64,000 bases of DNA from Janthinobacterium sp. SUN073 (GTDB lineage: Bacteria > Pseudomonadota > Gammaproteobacteria > Burkholderiales > Burkholderiaceae_D). The position numbers and the translations under genes were made by a program. The notes beneath the pieces are model-generated. The model did no database searches. It saw only the letters and a program-made list of their open reading frames with translations, and was not told the origin of the DNA. This document shows positions 15,942 to 24,290 of the stretch, one piece after another. The stretch lies in contig NZ_JAPUBT010000004.1 in NCBI RefSeq assembly GCF_030397665.1, forward strand, positions 372,001 through 436,000, in the 5' to 3' direction. Numbering within the stretch: position 1 is the stretch's first letter; the number at the start of each line of letters is the position of its first letter.

Positions 15942-16118
15942 ATCGATTCCTTTCTATTGCTTTCCATCACGCGCACGGCCGCCCACGCTCTGCCGGCAAC
16001 GGCAAAGTCATCAGAGGTAGGTGGAGGGTGGTGCGGAACCAGGAGGACCGCGCGGGAGAGTGGAGTTGTTACCCTATTTCAACAGTGTAAAGAAAAAGTA
16101 AATATAAGTATAATGAAT

Positions 16119-16143
16119 GATTCTAACCATATATAAGAGAATC
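16119..16143. promoter_or_regulatory. GATTCT-N13-AGAATC dyad in the argO/argP intergenic region
   Basis: The 204-bp divergent region is markedly AT-rich next to argP. GATTCT (16119-16124) and AGAATC (16138-16143) form a dyad ending just before the argP start at 16146. A TATAAT hexamer at 16109-16114 could be the argP -10. The dyad size fits a LysR-type site and suggests autoregulation by ArgP. This is inference from position and symmetry. Confidence 0.45.
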
Positions 16144-16145
16144 TT

Positions 16146-17051
16146 ATGCGCGTCGTCGATTACCGTGGATTGGCCGCCCTCGACGCCGTGATTGGCCTGG
16201 GCAGCTTTGAAAAGGCCGCGCAGGCGCTGGCGATCAGCCAGCCGGCCGTATCGCAGCGCATCCGCACCCTGGAAAACCTGGAAGGCACTTTGTTGATCAT
16301 CCGCAGCCACCCGCCCCTGCCCACGGAAGCGGGCCAGCGCCTGATCGCCCATTACCGGCAAGTCAAGCTGCTGGAAGCGGCGCTCGACGCCCAGCCCGGC
16401 CCGACCACGCAATTGCCGGAACTGGCCATCGCCGTCAACGCCGACAGCGCCGCCACCTGGATCCCGGAAGCACTGGGGCCACTACTCTCGCCGCCGTCCT
16501 GCCTGCTCGATATCCGCCTCGACGACCAGGACCACACCCTGAGCCAGCTGCGCGAAGGCCGCGTGTTTGCCTGCGTCACCAGCGCCAACGACCTGGTGGC
16601 CGGCACTACGGCCACGCCGCTGGGCGGCATGCGCTACCTGTGCGTGGCGTCGCCCGCGTTCGCGCTGCAATGGTTTCCCCATGGTTTTACGGTGGAAGCC
16701 GTCAGCCAGGCACCGGCCATCACGTTTGGCAGCAAGGATGCCCTGCACGAGCGCTATCTGCAGCACCGGCTCGGCTACACGGGCCGCTATCCACACCATG
16801 TGCTCGGTTCGGCGCGCGACTTCGTGCGCTTCATCGAAGCGGGCTATGCCTATGGCATGGTGCCTTTGCTGCAGGCGGAAACGGCGCTGGCCGCAGGCAG
16901 GCTGGTCGACGTGGCGGCCGGACAGGCGCTCGACGTGCCCCTGACCTGGCATGCCTGGGATATCCAGACGCCGCTCACGCGCACCCTGTCGGACGCCGTC
17001 ATCGCCACGGCGCGCAAATGGCTGCTACAAGACAACATAATTCCCGAATAA
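16146..17051 (+). CDS. argP: LysR-family regulator ArgP
   Basis: A 301-residue LysR-type regulator. The N-terminal helix-turn-helix is AALDAVIGLGSFEKAAQALAISQPAVSQRIRTLE (residues about 9-42), with FEKAA and the LxTRLLxRS region in its ArgP form LLIIRSHPPLPTEAGQ. The C-terminal effector domain includes IAVNADSAATWIPEALGPLL, which is the ArgP/IciA pattern of NADSLATW. It is divergent from an ArgO-type exporter, so it should activate that gene when arginine or lysine is in excess. Confidence 0.9.
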   Translation: MRVVDYRGLAALDAVIGLGSFEKAAQALAISQPAVSQRIRTLENLEGTLLIIRSHPPLPTEAGQRLIAHYRQVKLLEAALDAQPGPTTQLPELAIAVNADSAATWIPEALGPLLSPPSCLLDIRLDDQDHTLSQLREGRVFACVTSANDLVAGTTATPLGGMRYLCVASPAFALQWFPHGFTVEAVSQAPAITFGSKDALHERYLQHRLGYTGRYPHHVLGSARDFVRFIEAGYAYGMVPLLQAETALAAGRLVDVAAGQALDVPLTWHAWDIQTPLTRTLSDAVIATARKWLLQDNIIPE

Positions 17052-17136
17052 TTTCTATGCTACCGCAACAACTTGTGCCTGCCGCGCGCCGCTTGGCCTA
17101 CACTGCAAACATCCTTCATGACAATCAGGGGACGGC

Positions 17137-18096
17137 ATGACGATCGTGCGCACCACTCTGCTGGGCTTGCTGGCGACGCTGCCCGTGGCCGCCGGCCTGA
17201 TCGCCTGCGCCCCCTTGAGCGCCATCAATGCCCTGTCGTCCGGCAGTGCCTCGCAAGTGACGCGGGGCCTGGCCTACGGCCCCCTGCCACGGCAAAAACT
17301 CGATGTCTACGCCCCAAAAATCCGCACGGGGCCCGTACCCGTGGTGGTGTTCTTTTATGGCGGCAACTGGACGGCGGGCGAGCGCGCCGACTATGCCTTC
17401 GTTGGCCACGCGCTCGCTGCGCGCGGCTACCTGGCCGTGATCGCCGACTACCGGCTGTATCCGGAGGTGCACTACCCGGAAATTTTGCAGGATGCCGCCC
17501 GCGCCGTGGCCTGGGCCGCGATGGAATCGAGCCGCCATGGCGGCGACCCCGCGCGCCTGTTCGTGATGGGCCATAGCGCGGGCGCCTACAATGCGGCGAT
17601 GGTGGCGCTCGACGCCAGCCTGCTGGCGCGCCACGGCATGCACCCGCACGACTTGCGCGGCTGGATAGGCTTGGCCGGTCCGTATGATTTCTTGCCGATC
17701 GAAAACACCACCACCCGGCCCGTCTTCTTTTACCCGGACACGCCCGCCGCTTCGCAGCCCATCCACCACGTGACTGCCGAGGCCCCGCCCGCCCTGCTGA
17801 TCGCCCCCTTGCCCGGACAAGACAAGCTGGTCAATCCGCAGCGCAATACGGGTGGCCTGGCCACCGCCTTGCGGGCAATGCACCGGCCCGTGACGGAAAC
17901 GTATTTCGACAAGGTCAGCCATACCACCCTGGTCGCCTCGCTGGCCAGCCCCCTGCGCATGCTGGCCCCCACGCTGGACGCCGTGAGCGCCTTTATCGAC
18001 GCCAACAGCAATGTGGATACCATGCTGACACGTAAGATGGGCGCGGGCACGCAGGCTGCCGTCGTGCACACCCACGACAAAACGCCCGCCCTCTGA
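17137..18096 (+). CDS. Alpha/beta-hydrolase, BD-FAE/carboxylesterase-like lipoprotein
   Basis: A 319-residue hydrolase. The leader LLGLLATLPVAAGLIAC ends with a lipobox-like LIAC at about residue 24, suggesting a lipid-anchored envelope protein. The oxyanion segment is VVVFFYGGNWTAGE (YGGxW variant of HGG) at about 67-80, the nucleophile elbow is GHSAG at about 147-151, and the C-terminal catalytic His is likely in VSHTTLV. ADYRLYPEVHYPEILQDAARAVAW is the usual hormone-sensitive-lipase/BD-FAE segment. The substrate is unknown. Its coding end overlaps a CGCCCG...CGGGCG hairpin (18083-18106) without a U-run. Confidence 0.82.
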   Translation: MTIVRTTLLGLLATLPVAAGLIACAPLSAINALSSGSASQVTRGLAYGPLPRQKLDVYAPKIRTGPVPVVVFFYGGNWTAGERADYAFVGHALAARGYLAVIADYRLYPEVHYPEILQDAARAVAWAAMESSRHGGDPARLFVMGHSAGAYNAAMVALDASLLARHGMHPHDLRGWIGLAGPYDFLPIENTTTRPVFFYPDTPAASQPIHHVTAEAPPALLIAPLPGQDKLVNPQRNTGGLATALRAMHRPVTETYFDKVSHTTLVASLASPLRMLAPTLDAVSAFIDANSNVDTMLTRKMGAGTQAAVVHTHDKTPAL

Positions 18097-18212
18097 AGGA
18101 CGGGCGCTCTGCCCGAACCACTACGCACGATGCTGCGCCAGCTAAGAACATCTCAAGGCTCGGCCCTCGCGATGCGAATTCAGCTGGCATTCAGCTACCG
18201 GTGGCAGCCCGC

Positions 18213-18851
18213 TTACTCTTTACGGCTGGAGCTGCTGGTTTTGCTTTGTGCGGAGCCCGCTTGCGAGGCGCTGCCGCTGGCGGAGCTTTCGCTGCCGGCC
18301 GACTGCTGGCTACCCTGCTGGCCAGCGCTTTGCAGGCTTTGACCGTCACGGCTTTGCGCGCCGCGCTGCTGATCGCGGTTGGCGCCATTTTGATGGTAAG
18401 CCTGGAACGGTTCTGCGACGCGCTGCATGGCTTCCTGCTGCTTGCGCACGTTTTTCTGCGTTTCTTCCGAAGCCGTGCGGGCCACTTCTTCGGCCAGCGC
18501 CTTGGCCGTACGGCTCGTTTCATTCACATGCTGCTCAGCCACATTGGCCAGTTCGACCTGGGTATCGGCGGCCAGACGCGACAGCTGTTGCTGATACTTG
18601 CGCAATTGCTCTGCAGCTGGCTGGCCCGCTGCCGCAGCCACCTGAAACACATCTTCTGCACGCTCGACCGTCAGCAGGTTCTGGCTGGTGACAGTGGTTT
18701 CTTCCAGCAAGCCTTGCGCCAGTTGCATGTTCAGGTCACTGAAGTGCTGCACCGACTGGAACAAGGACTTCGACAGACCATTGAAAAAAGCCAGTTGCGC
18801 TTCCAGGTGGTTTTTGACGGCAGGGGTAACACTACGGGAATATGGATACAT
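18213..18851 (-). CDS. Phasin-family protein
   Basis: A 212-residue polyhydroxyalkanoate-granule-type protein. The core (residues about 8-130) is all-helical, with LEAQLAFFNGLSKSLFQSVQHFSDLNMQLAQGLLEET typical of the Phasin_2 domain, cited for the heptad pattern. The last 60 residues are low-complexity Ser/Gln/Ala/Gly-rich sequence ending KTSSSSRKE, which is probably disordered. Phasins coat PHA granules and control their size. ATG at 18851 follows AGGAAC at a good distance; in-frame upstream starts lack one. No pha biosynthetic gene is in the window. Confidence 0.87.
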   Translation of the reverse strand: MYPYSRSVTPAVKNHLEAQLAFFNGLSKSLFQSVQHFSDLNMQLAQGLLEETTVTSQNLLTVERAEDVFQVAAAAGQPAAEQLRKYQQQLSRLAADTQVELANVAEQHVNETSRTAKALAEEVARTASEETQKNVRKQQEAMQRVAEPFQAYHQNGANRDQQRGAQSRDGQSLQSAGQQGSQQSAGSESSASGSASQAGSAQSKTSSSSRKE

Positions 18852-19125
18852 GGAGTTCCTCATTAAATAGCGGTTGGGTAAATACAAGGCGACACCACCG
18901 GTTGTCGAAGGGTGAAGCAGACGACCGGGCTACGCCACGAAACGCGAAAAAACATATCCAATTGGTGGGAAGATGCTTTGCAACGCGAGTCCCAAGGCTA
19001 CGTGAGCACCGCAGGTGAGGCATGATCTGGATCAAAGGTGCGCTAAGCTGCGCAGAAAGTTTTGGCTGGACAGCTTGCCCTTGGCAAACGTCAGTGACAG
19101 GAAGGAAAATCTGTGCCCGGCACGC
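18852..19125. other. Intergenic region upstream of the phasin gene
   Basis: 274 bp between the phasin start and the DUF2628 stop, both genes on the minus strand. It should hold the phasin promoter, but no clear -35/-10 pair or repeat was found. A 67-codon minus-strand frame here has no ribosome site and unconvincing composition. Confidence 0.4.
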
Positions 19126-19461
19126 TCAACGCGCGGTGCCGGTGCCCGGCACGACGGGCTTGTAGCCACGGCTGCGCAGCGAGGCTTCCAGCCAGCGGTT
19201 GCCATACCAGCCACGTGCCAGCAGGTAACTGAGCTCCGCGGCGGCCATCAGCAGCATCATCGGACCGATGTGCATTTCGGTGGCCAGATGGCTGCCAAAC
19301 CACAGGCAGACATCCATCGCCAGCATCAGCAACAATAGCCACCAGCGGCGCTTGGCCACGGCCCAGAACGAGCCCAGCAACAGGGCCGGCCAGGAAAATC
19401 CCGCTTTCACGTAGGCATAGCGGCCCGCATCGTCGGCAAACAGGGTGGCGCTGTGCTTCAT
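19126..19461 (-). CDS. DUF2628 small membrane protein
   Basis: A 111-residue protein with the DUF2628 pattern: a cytosolic N-terminus, FSWPALLLGSFWAVAKRRW (F-x-WPA-LLG-FWA-x-K-RW) at about 22-40, then two further hydrophobic helices (LLLLMLAMDVCLWFG and IGPMMLLMAAAELSYLLA), and GNRWLEASLRSRGY near the C-terminus. The function of the family is unknown. It begins 27 nt after the VOC-family gene and so forms an operon with it. Confidence 0.85.
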   Translation of the reverse strand: MKHSATLFADDAGRYAYVKAGFSWPALLLGSFWAVAKRRWWLLLLMLAMDVCLWFGSHLATEMHIGPMMLLMAAAELSYLLARGWYGNRWLEASLRSRGYKPVVPGTGTAR

Positions 19462-19488
19462 GCTGCTCTCTTCTGGTAATGAACGGTG

Positions 19489-19860
19489 TCAGGGTTCGGG
19501 ATGGTGACAGACGGCTTCGACATTGTGACCGTCCGGCCCCAGCACGAAGGCGCCGTAGTAATTCGGGTGATAGATGGCGCGGATGCCGGGGGCGCCGTTA
19601 TCCTTGCCGCCCGCTGCCAGTGCAGCCTGGTAAAACGCGTCCACCTGGGCGCGGTTGTCCGCCGCGAAGGCGAGATGCATGCCGGCATGCGGCGTGCCGC
19701 CCACCCCAAACCAGAAATCGGGCTTGCCATCCTTGCCCAGGCCAACCCAACCCTGCTCTTCCATCACCACCGACACGCCCAGGGGCGCCAGGGCGGCCGA
19801 AAAGAAGGCCTTGCTGGCCTGGGCATCGCTGACATTCAAACCGATGTGATCAAGAATCAT
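19489..19860 (-). CDS. VOC-superfamily (glyoxalase/dioxygenase-like) protein
   Basis: A 123-residue single vicinal-oxygen-chelate module. It starts with ILDHIGLNVSDAQASKAFFSAAL (metal-ligand His in LDHIG), carries AGMHLAFAADNRAQVDAFYQAALAAGG in the centre, and ends YYGAFVLGPDGHNVEAVCH, where the Glu of NVEAV is a typical metal ligand. The substrate is not deducible; such short members include fosfomycin-resistance and glyoxalase-like proteins, and many are uncharacterised. GAGGAG lies 7 nt before ATG 19860. Confidence 0.83.
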   Translation of the reverse strand: MILDHIGLNVSDAQASKAFFSAALAPLGVSVVMEEQGWVGLGKDGKPDFWFGVGGTPHAGMHLAFAADNRAQVDAFYQAALAAGGKDNGAPGIRAIYHPNYYGAFVLGPDGHNVEAVCHHPEP

Positions 19861-20001
19861 GATGGTGCTCCTCGCAGGTAAGGGGACAGGTAATCCAGTA
19901 TGCGCCAACATTGCCTTTTAAGCAAGCAAGGCGGCAGGTCCTGTGCGGACGGATCTTGCACGCACAGTTACCCCATCGCCATTACCTTGCACCTGCCTCG
20001 C

Positions 20002-21273
20002 TTAGCGCAGGTTGCCCGTATGGCCGAGCGAATAGCGGCCCGGCTGCGGCCACACGGTCAGGCCGTGCGGTTCCTGGCCGACTTTCACCTTGGACACGTC
20101 GCCACTGTTCGTATCGATGCGGTACACCACATCGTCGAAACGGCCGGACAGCCACAGATACTTGCCATCGGCGCTCACATTGCCCATGTCGGGGCTGCCG
20201 CCGCCGGGAATCGGCCAGTTCGCCACCACTTTTTCGGTGGCGAAATCGATTACGCTGACGCTGCCCTTGCCATTGCGCTTGCCGTGGATGCGGTGCGTGC
20301 CGCGGTTGGCCACGTACAGTTTCTTGCCGTCACGGCTCGGGTACAGGCCATGCGCGCCCACGCCCGTCTGGATGAAGCCGATTTCCTTCAGAGTGGCGCC
20401 ATCGACGATGTGCACGCCGTCGGCGTCCATGTCGGCGATAAAGAATTTCTTGCCGTCCGGCGAGATGCGTATGTCTTGCGGCATGCCCTTCTTGACGCTG
20501 CAGATTTCATTCGCCGGGCCGCCCACGGGACCGGACTCGGCAAAGCGCTTGGCCGGCATCTGCAATTTCAGGTAGCCGTCGACCTTGCGGCCCACCAGGT
20601 CGATCTTGGCGATGGTGCCGTCGAACTCGCAGGTGAACATGGCGTAGCGGCCGTCATTCGAGAAATCCGCATGGTTGATGCCGCCGCACTGGGGCGTGTC
20701 GATCGAATACTGCACCGCCATGGTCTTCGGATCGCGGAAATCGAGGCGGTGGCGCGCTTCGGCCACGATGATGGCCGACTTGCCATCCGGCGTGAAATAC
20801 ATATTGTAGGGATCATCGACGGGCACTTCCTTGCCCGGCTTGCCCGTCAAGGGGTCGACCGGCGTCAGACTGCCCTTGTCCGTGCGCTCGGCATTGTTCG
20901 CCACCCACAGCGTGCGCAAGTCCCACGACGGCACCACGTGCTGCGGGCCGCTGCCGACCTTGAACTTGTCGACCACTTTCAGGCTGTCCTGGTCGATCAC
21001 ATACACATCGTTCGAGCGCAGGTTGGGCACGTAGACTCTGCGCAAGTGATCCTTGACGACGGGACTCATATTGCTGCTGCCGATGCTGCCGTACACGTTT
21101 TTCGGGTCCACCAGCGGCGGCATACCCGGCAGCGGTGAATAGGCGGCAGCCGGCGCGGCAGCGGCAGGAGTTGGCGTGCTGGCGCCGATGACCTGGCTGG
21201 CCAAGCCCAGGCCGGCCAGTGCGGCAGCCAGGGCGGATAAGGTGACGATGGTGCGTCGTTGAGATGTTTTCAT
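20002..21273 (-). CDS. Exported YVTN-family beta-propeller protein
   Basis: A 423-residue secreted protein. Residues 1-30 are a signal peptide (TIVTLSALAAALAGLGLASQVIGA). The rest is a seven-bladed-type YVTN/cytochrome-d1-like propeller: VYVPNLRSNDVYVID, TLWVANNAERTDKGS, MYFTPDGKSAIIVAE, ADFSNDGRYAMFTCE, IRISPDGKKFFIAD, LYPSRDGKKLYVANRG and VSADGKYLWLSGRFDDVVYRID are successive blades. No CXXCH heme motif is present. It lies 58 bp downstream of the exported creatininase-like gene and is probably co-transcribed. The function is unknown; propellers of this type often accompany quinoprotein systems. Confidence 0.82.
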   Translation of the reverse strand: MKTSQRRTIVTLSALAAALAGLGLASQVIGASTPTPAAAAPAAAYSPLPGMPPLVDPKNVYGSIGSSNMSPVVKDHLRRVYVPNLRSNDVYVIDQDSLKVVDKFKVGSGPQHVVPSWDLRTLWVANNAERTDKGSLTPVDPLTGKPGKEVPVDDPYNMYFTPDGKSAIIVAEARHRLDFRDPKTMAVQYSIDTPQCGGINHADFSNDGRYAMFTCEFDGTIAKIDLVGRKVDGYLKLQMPAKRFAESGPVGGPANEICSVKKGMPQDIRISPDGKKFFIADMDADGVHIVDGATLKEIGFIQTGVGAHGLYPSRDGKKLYVANRGTHRIHGKRNGKGSVSVIDFATEKVVANWPIPGGGSPDMGNVSADGKYLWLSGRFDDVVYRIDTNSGDVSKVKVGQEPHGLTVWPQPGRYSLGHTGNLR

Positions 21274-21331
21274 GTGATTTCGCGTCGTTTCGTTGCAAAA
21301 AGCCGGAAGTTCAGCACTACCAGCGGAGAAT

Positions 21332-22225
21332 TTACTTGTTACGTTGCAGCAATTGCTTGATGGCGGCCACCGACGTATCCACCTGCAGCTTGATGCCGAT
21401 CTGGCCCAGTTCAGCCGTGGCACGCGTGGCGTCGCCGCGCACGCCGTCCGCCACACCGGGCTTGGGTCCGTGCGCCATGGCCTCGCTGCGCACCAGCGAC
21501 GGGTCCGTCGCCAGCATCAGCGCCGCGTCCGCCAAGCCTGCATGCAGGCCGATCTCGGCGCTGCTGTGGCCGCGCTTCTGCAGCTCGGCAATATATTGCG
21601 ATTGCGTGATGTCATAGTAATCGAGCAAGGCATACGCACGCGCATCTTTCGCCGTGGAAGCTTTGCCCCAGGCCCGATTCAGTTTATTTGCCACATTCTG
21701 CTCGTTCTTCTGGTAACCACCGTGATCACCGAGGAAAATAATGTCACGGAAACCATGCTGGCGCAGGCTGGCGGCCGCGCCTTCCAGCACGGCCTCGAAG
21801 GCGGCTGGCGGTATCGAAATCGTGCCGGCAAAGCGCATGTGGCCGGCTGGTGGAGAAATACTGCCTTCCGGCACGTAGGACACGACGGGCGCGACGATGG
21901 TGTTGCCCAGCTTTTGCGCAATCTGCCGCGCCAACAGAGCGGCGCGCACATTGTGCTTGCCCAGCGCGATATACGGCCCGCTCTGCTCGACGCCGCCGAT
22001 CGGCACCAGCACGGTGGTGGCGCCGTGGTCGATACGGCTGCGCAACTCCGTGCTGGTCAGCTCTTCCAGCATGACACTGCTGCTGGCAGGCGTGGCCGCC
22101 AGGGCGGACGCGGCAGGAATCAGGCAGAACAGGGTCAAGGAAAACACGGAGCCGAATGGCTTGGACAGAATGGAGGGCGCGCGCGGCGCAAGGGGTACAT
22201 TCGGCAGGGGGAACTGCAGAGTCAT
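21332..22225 (-). CDS. Exported creatininase-family protein with altered metal ligands
   Basis: A 297-residue protein with a signal peptide (SVFSLTLFCLIPAASALA, residues about 24-43) and a creatininase/MftE-type amidohydrolase domain. The family's metal loop, usually EQHGPHLPLGTD, reads EQSGPYIALGKHN here, so the first His and the Asp ligand are replaced by Ser and His. FLGDHGGYQKNEQ stands for the usual NGHGGN segment. Export and the substitutions suggest a distinct subfamily. ATG 22225 has GGAAAG 10 nt upstream. It precedes the YVTN propeller gene on the same strand. The substrate is unknown. Confidence 0.78.
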   Translation of the reverse strand: MTLQFPLPNVPLAPRAPSILSKPFGSVFSLTLFCLIPAASALAATPASSSVMLEELTSTELRSRIDHGATTVLVPIGGVEQSGPYIALGKHNVRAALLARQIAQKLGNTIVAPVVSYVPEGSISPPAGHMRFAGTISIPPAAFEAVLEGAAASLRQHGFRDIIFLGDHGGYQKNEQNVANKLNRAWGKASTAKDARAYALLDYYDITQSQYIAELQKRGHSSAEIGLHAGLADAALMLATDPSLVRSEAMAHGPKPGVADGVRGDATRATAELGQIGIKLQVDTSVAAIKQLLQRNK

Positions 22226-22378
22226 AAGCAAACATCTTTCCAAGGTCAAAGCGTGACGCCGTGCCCGGCCTTGCCAGGCAAGCTGGCTGCCACGCAGGAA
22301 TTGTATTCCATCATGACGGGAAGGGCACGTTAATTTGACGCGGTGCTTTGCAAGGAATTGACGAGCGGAAACTATCTG
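22226..22378. other. Upstream region of the creatininase-like gene
   Basis: About 150 bp with no coding signal. It should contain the promoter for the creatininase/propeller operon, but no convincing hexamers were identified. It separates that operon from the truncated SRPBCC gene. Confidence 0.35.
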
Positions 22379-22678
22379 TCAGACTGTTGTCGCCTTGGTC
22401 CCGTCCACCTCGCCATCATGGAGAGTCGCGTGGCGTTTCTCGGCATAGGCCTTGAGTGAGCGCATCGTTTTGGGTAGCCCTTGCCGGACTTGTTTGGCAA
22501 CGCCTGGCCCGAACAGAAAGGCAAGCGCTCCGGTGAACCACACGCGGTGAGCGACTTCCGCTCCGCCGTCTACGGCCGTAACCGTGTGCTCGAAGTGGAT
22601 ACGAAACAGGGGGATATAGCCCTCGACGGTGAACGAGCGGCCTGCGGTGCGCTCGGTAACCCCAGCTTCTCGAAGCTT
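22379..22678 (-). pseudogene. Truncated SRPBCC-family gene (C-terminal about 99 codons)
   Basis: Reading the minus strand from 22678 to a TGA at 22381-22379 gives RTAGRSFTVEGYIPLF, FEHTVTAVDGGAEVAHRV, FTGALAFLFGPGVAKQVRQG and LPKTMRSLKAYAEKR. This is the C-terminal two thirds of a polyketide-cyclase/SRPBCC protein. A TGA immediately precedes it in frame (22681-22679), and no start or N-terminal beta-strands are found upstream, so the gene is broken. The lost 5' part coincides with the beginning of a lower-GC insert carrying two orphan genes, so the insertion may have truncated it. The family call is from visible motif similarity. Confidence 0.65.
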
Positions 22679-22876
22679 TCATTGTCCAATACCATGCACG
22701 TGGCGAGTGTTCAACTGTTGAGCTTCTCGCTGATATTGGTCTTGGTGCACAGGGCTATTCGGGTGATCCTGCACAGCTCCAAGATTTTTTGAATACCGCA
22801 GATACGCTTTTGGGGCCGGCTAACAAGCAGCCGTAGACGGCCGCAAGCGGACTGATACTTTTTTTGAAAATTGCTT
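22679..22876. other. Junction region before the lower-GC orphan genes
   Basis: 198 bp between the SRPBCC remnant and the first orphan gene. It has short GC-rich inverted repeats (GCCGTAGACGGC at 22830-22841, whose reverse complement GCCGTCTACGGC occurs at 22565-22576) and a T7 run at about 22860. GGCTAACAAGC here recalls an integron recombination core, but no matching partner core is present. No gene is supported. Confidence 0.35.
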
Positions 22877-23419
22877 ATGCAACGCCATTTCTACGCGACA
22901 GCAAAGGACCTTCTTCCGATTTTCGAACTTGTTGAGGCGAAGATTCCGCTTGGCTATACACGAACTGGGCTATTTGATGAGGATACTTTCGTGACGTTTG
23001 GCAGCGGGGTAGAACTTCCAACACTAACAAAAGCCTTAGTTGTTACTAGTGCGGTAGCGGGGCCAGGATACCTTGTCACTGAGCGGGCGTCTCTTATTAT
23101 TCAGAGTAGGGGCATCCAACAAAATGATGGGCGAAAAAAATTCGCCATCGACCAGTTGATGAATCCTGATAGTATTGTTTTCCAGCACGGCGGCTTTTAT
23201 TCTGACCAGATTTTGTTATCTGGTCGTATCTCGACGGCGTCAGACACTCCGGTGGCCACGAGGCTACAACATGCGTTCTCTACTGCGTTGACCAACAAAT
23301 TTGTCCGCGTTAAAGCTTATTGGGTCGGACCAGATGCTTTGGCACTATTAGAACGAGGTGCTCGCTTAACGATTGGCGCTGCCTCGCCAAGCGAATTCGA
23401 TTTGGCGCTTGACAGCTAA
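22877..23419 (+). CDS. Orphan protein, 180 aa, in a lower-GC insert
   Basis: Not recognised. The sequence looks like a soluble, mixed alpha/beta protein with strands such as TFVTFGSGVELPTL and KALVVTSAVAGPGYLV and a basic GRKKFAIDQLM segment; no signal peptide, membrane helix or catalytic motif is evident. Codon use differs clearly from the neighbours (frequent TTA, TTT, ATT, AGT), which marks recent acquisition. ATG at 22877 is used; an in-frame TTG lies 6 nt upstream, and no strong ribosome site is visible. The second orphan gene starts 57 nt downstream on the same strand. Confidence 0.65.
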   Translation: MQRHFYATAKDLLPIFELVEAKIPLGYTRTGLFDEDTFVTFGSGVELPTLTKALVVTSAVAGPGYLVTERASLIIQSRGIQQNDGRKKFAIDQLMNPDSIVFQHGGFYSDQILLSGRISTASDTPVATRLQHAFSTALTNKFVRVKAYWVGPDALALLERGARLTIGAASPSEFDLALDS

Positions 23420-23476
23420 ATGCCCTAGGCCTGGTACCGGCCAACAACGGACTTTTATTGAGGAGCAACTGAAGAA

Positions 23477-24094
23477 ATGAAAATAGAAGACTTGGAGTTG
23501 GGCGCTGTTTTTCAACCGGAATGGGATGCCCGCCTAATTCGTGTACTCGCTTTCGATAGTGAACAGGTCATGTATGATTCTTGGCTACCGCATGTGTCCA
23601 GGTGGGGAATAGACTCGTTAAGTCGGCGCATGTCGTACTATCGGATTCCGACATCGTTCGTATTGAACAAGGCTTTGTACCTGCGAACTGAGAAATACAC
23701 TGAACAAGAACGTGCAGTTCATCGGCCCGATTTGCCATTTTCTTTCGCGAGAGTCGATAGCCTTGAATGGCCAATGACTTGTCCTGCAACGACGCATGAC
23801 TTCCCCCAATCGCTTTCACAAGTCGCAAATGGAGAACAGGAACTACTTGATGCGCCAAGAATTTTCCTAGAACCGTTCGGGCCGAAAGGTGGTCCCAAAC
23901 CGAGCGCATTAGTTACGGCGAAAAATAAGAAGACCTTCAATGTCGAAGAGATGCTTTGGCATGCTGCGCGGCTTCAATTTCAACATCTTCGAGATGAAAA
24001 GATTATTCAGGGCGTAGGAATCTATCGTTCGGGTGTTCAACGCGGCCTACCTTCATATTATGTTTGGGGCGCAAAGAGCCGCATGGGCATATAA
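23477..24094 (+). CDS. Orphan protein, 205 aa, in a lower-GC insert
   Basis: Not recognised. It begins MKIEDLELGAVFQPEWDARLIRVLAFD, followed by a Trp/Tyr-rich stretch (SWLPHVSRWGIDSLSRRMSYYRIP), and has a C-terminal HLRDEKIIQGVGIYRSGVQRGLPSYYVWG, cited for composition. No signal, membrane or metal motif is visible. GAGGAGC and GAAGAA precede the ATG. Its codon use is as atypical as its upstream neighbour's, so both probably came together. A two-gene cargo such as a toxin/immunity or defence pair is one possibility, but nothing in the sequence proves it. Confidence 0.65.
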   Translation: MKIEDLELGAVFQPEWDARLIRVLAFDSEQVMYDSWLPHVSRWGIDSLSRRMSYYRIPTSFVLNKALYLRTEKYTEQERAVHRPDLPFSFARVDSLEWPMTCPATTHDFPQSLSQVANGEQELLDAPRIFLEPFGPKGGPKPSALVTAKNKKTFNVEEMLWHAARLQFQHLRDEKIIQGVGIYRSGVQRGLPSYYVWGAKSRMGI

Positions 24095-24257
24095 ATCTAC
24101 GACAGTCCGCAGGCGCAAGTGGACTCACGCGCCCGACAGTCAGGCAGACACCCTGACTGCTGCGGAACTGGACGGCGCCGCCCTGCCAGCCCGAACAACT
24201 TTACTGCCACTCGCCACAGTTGCAGAACTCAAGGCCGCCATCCGACGACGCCAGCAC

Positions 24258-24278
24258 CAAAACCCCGGCGTACCGGGG
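24258..24278 (-). terminator. Intrinsic terminator of the chemoreceptor gene
   Basis: On the minus strand CCCCGG-TACG-CCGGGG (24278-24263) is followed by TTTTGG. The 6-bp GC stem, tetraloop and U-run fit rho-independent termination 13 nt after the chemoreceptor stop. Confidence 0.75.
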
Positions 24279-24290
24279 CAGTCACAAGGT

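Noticed and set aside
18083..18106. CGCCCG...CGGGCG hairpin as terminator of the esterase gene
   Set aside because: It straddles the stop codon and is not followed by a U-run, so termination is not supported.
22481..22792. A 103-codon plus-strand frame over the SRPBCC remnant
   Set aside because: The minus-strand reading matches a known family far better; the plus frame has no ribosome site or domain.
22815..22860. Possible integron attC-like site (GGCTAACAAGC...) before the orphan genes
   Set aside because: No complementary GTTRRRY core at the right distance, and the 57-bp gap between the two orphan genes has no such site, so they are not gene cassettes on this evidence.
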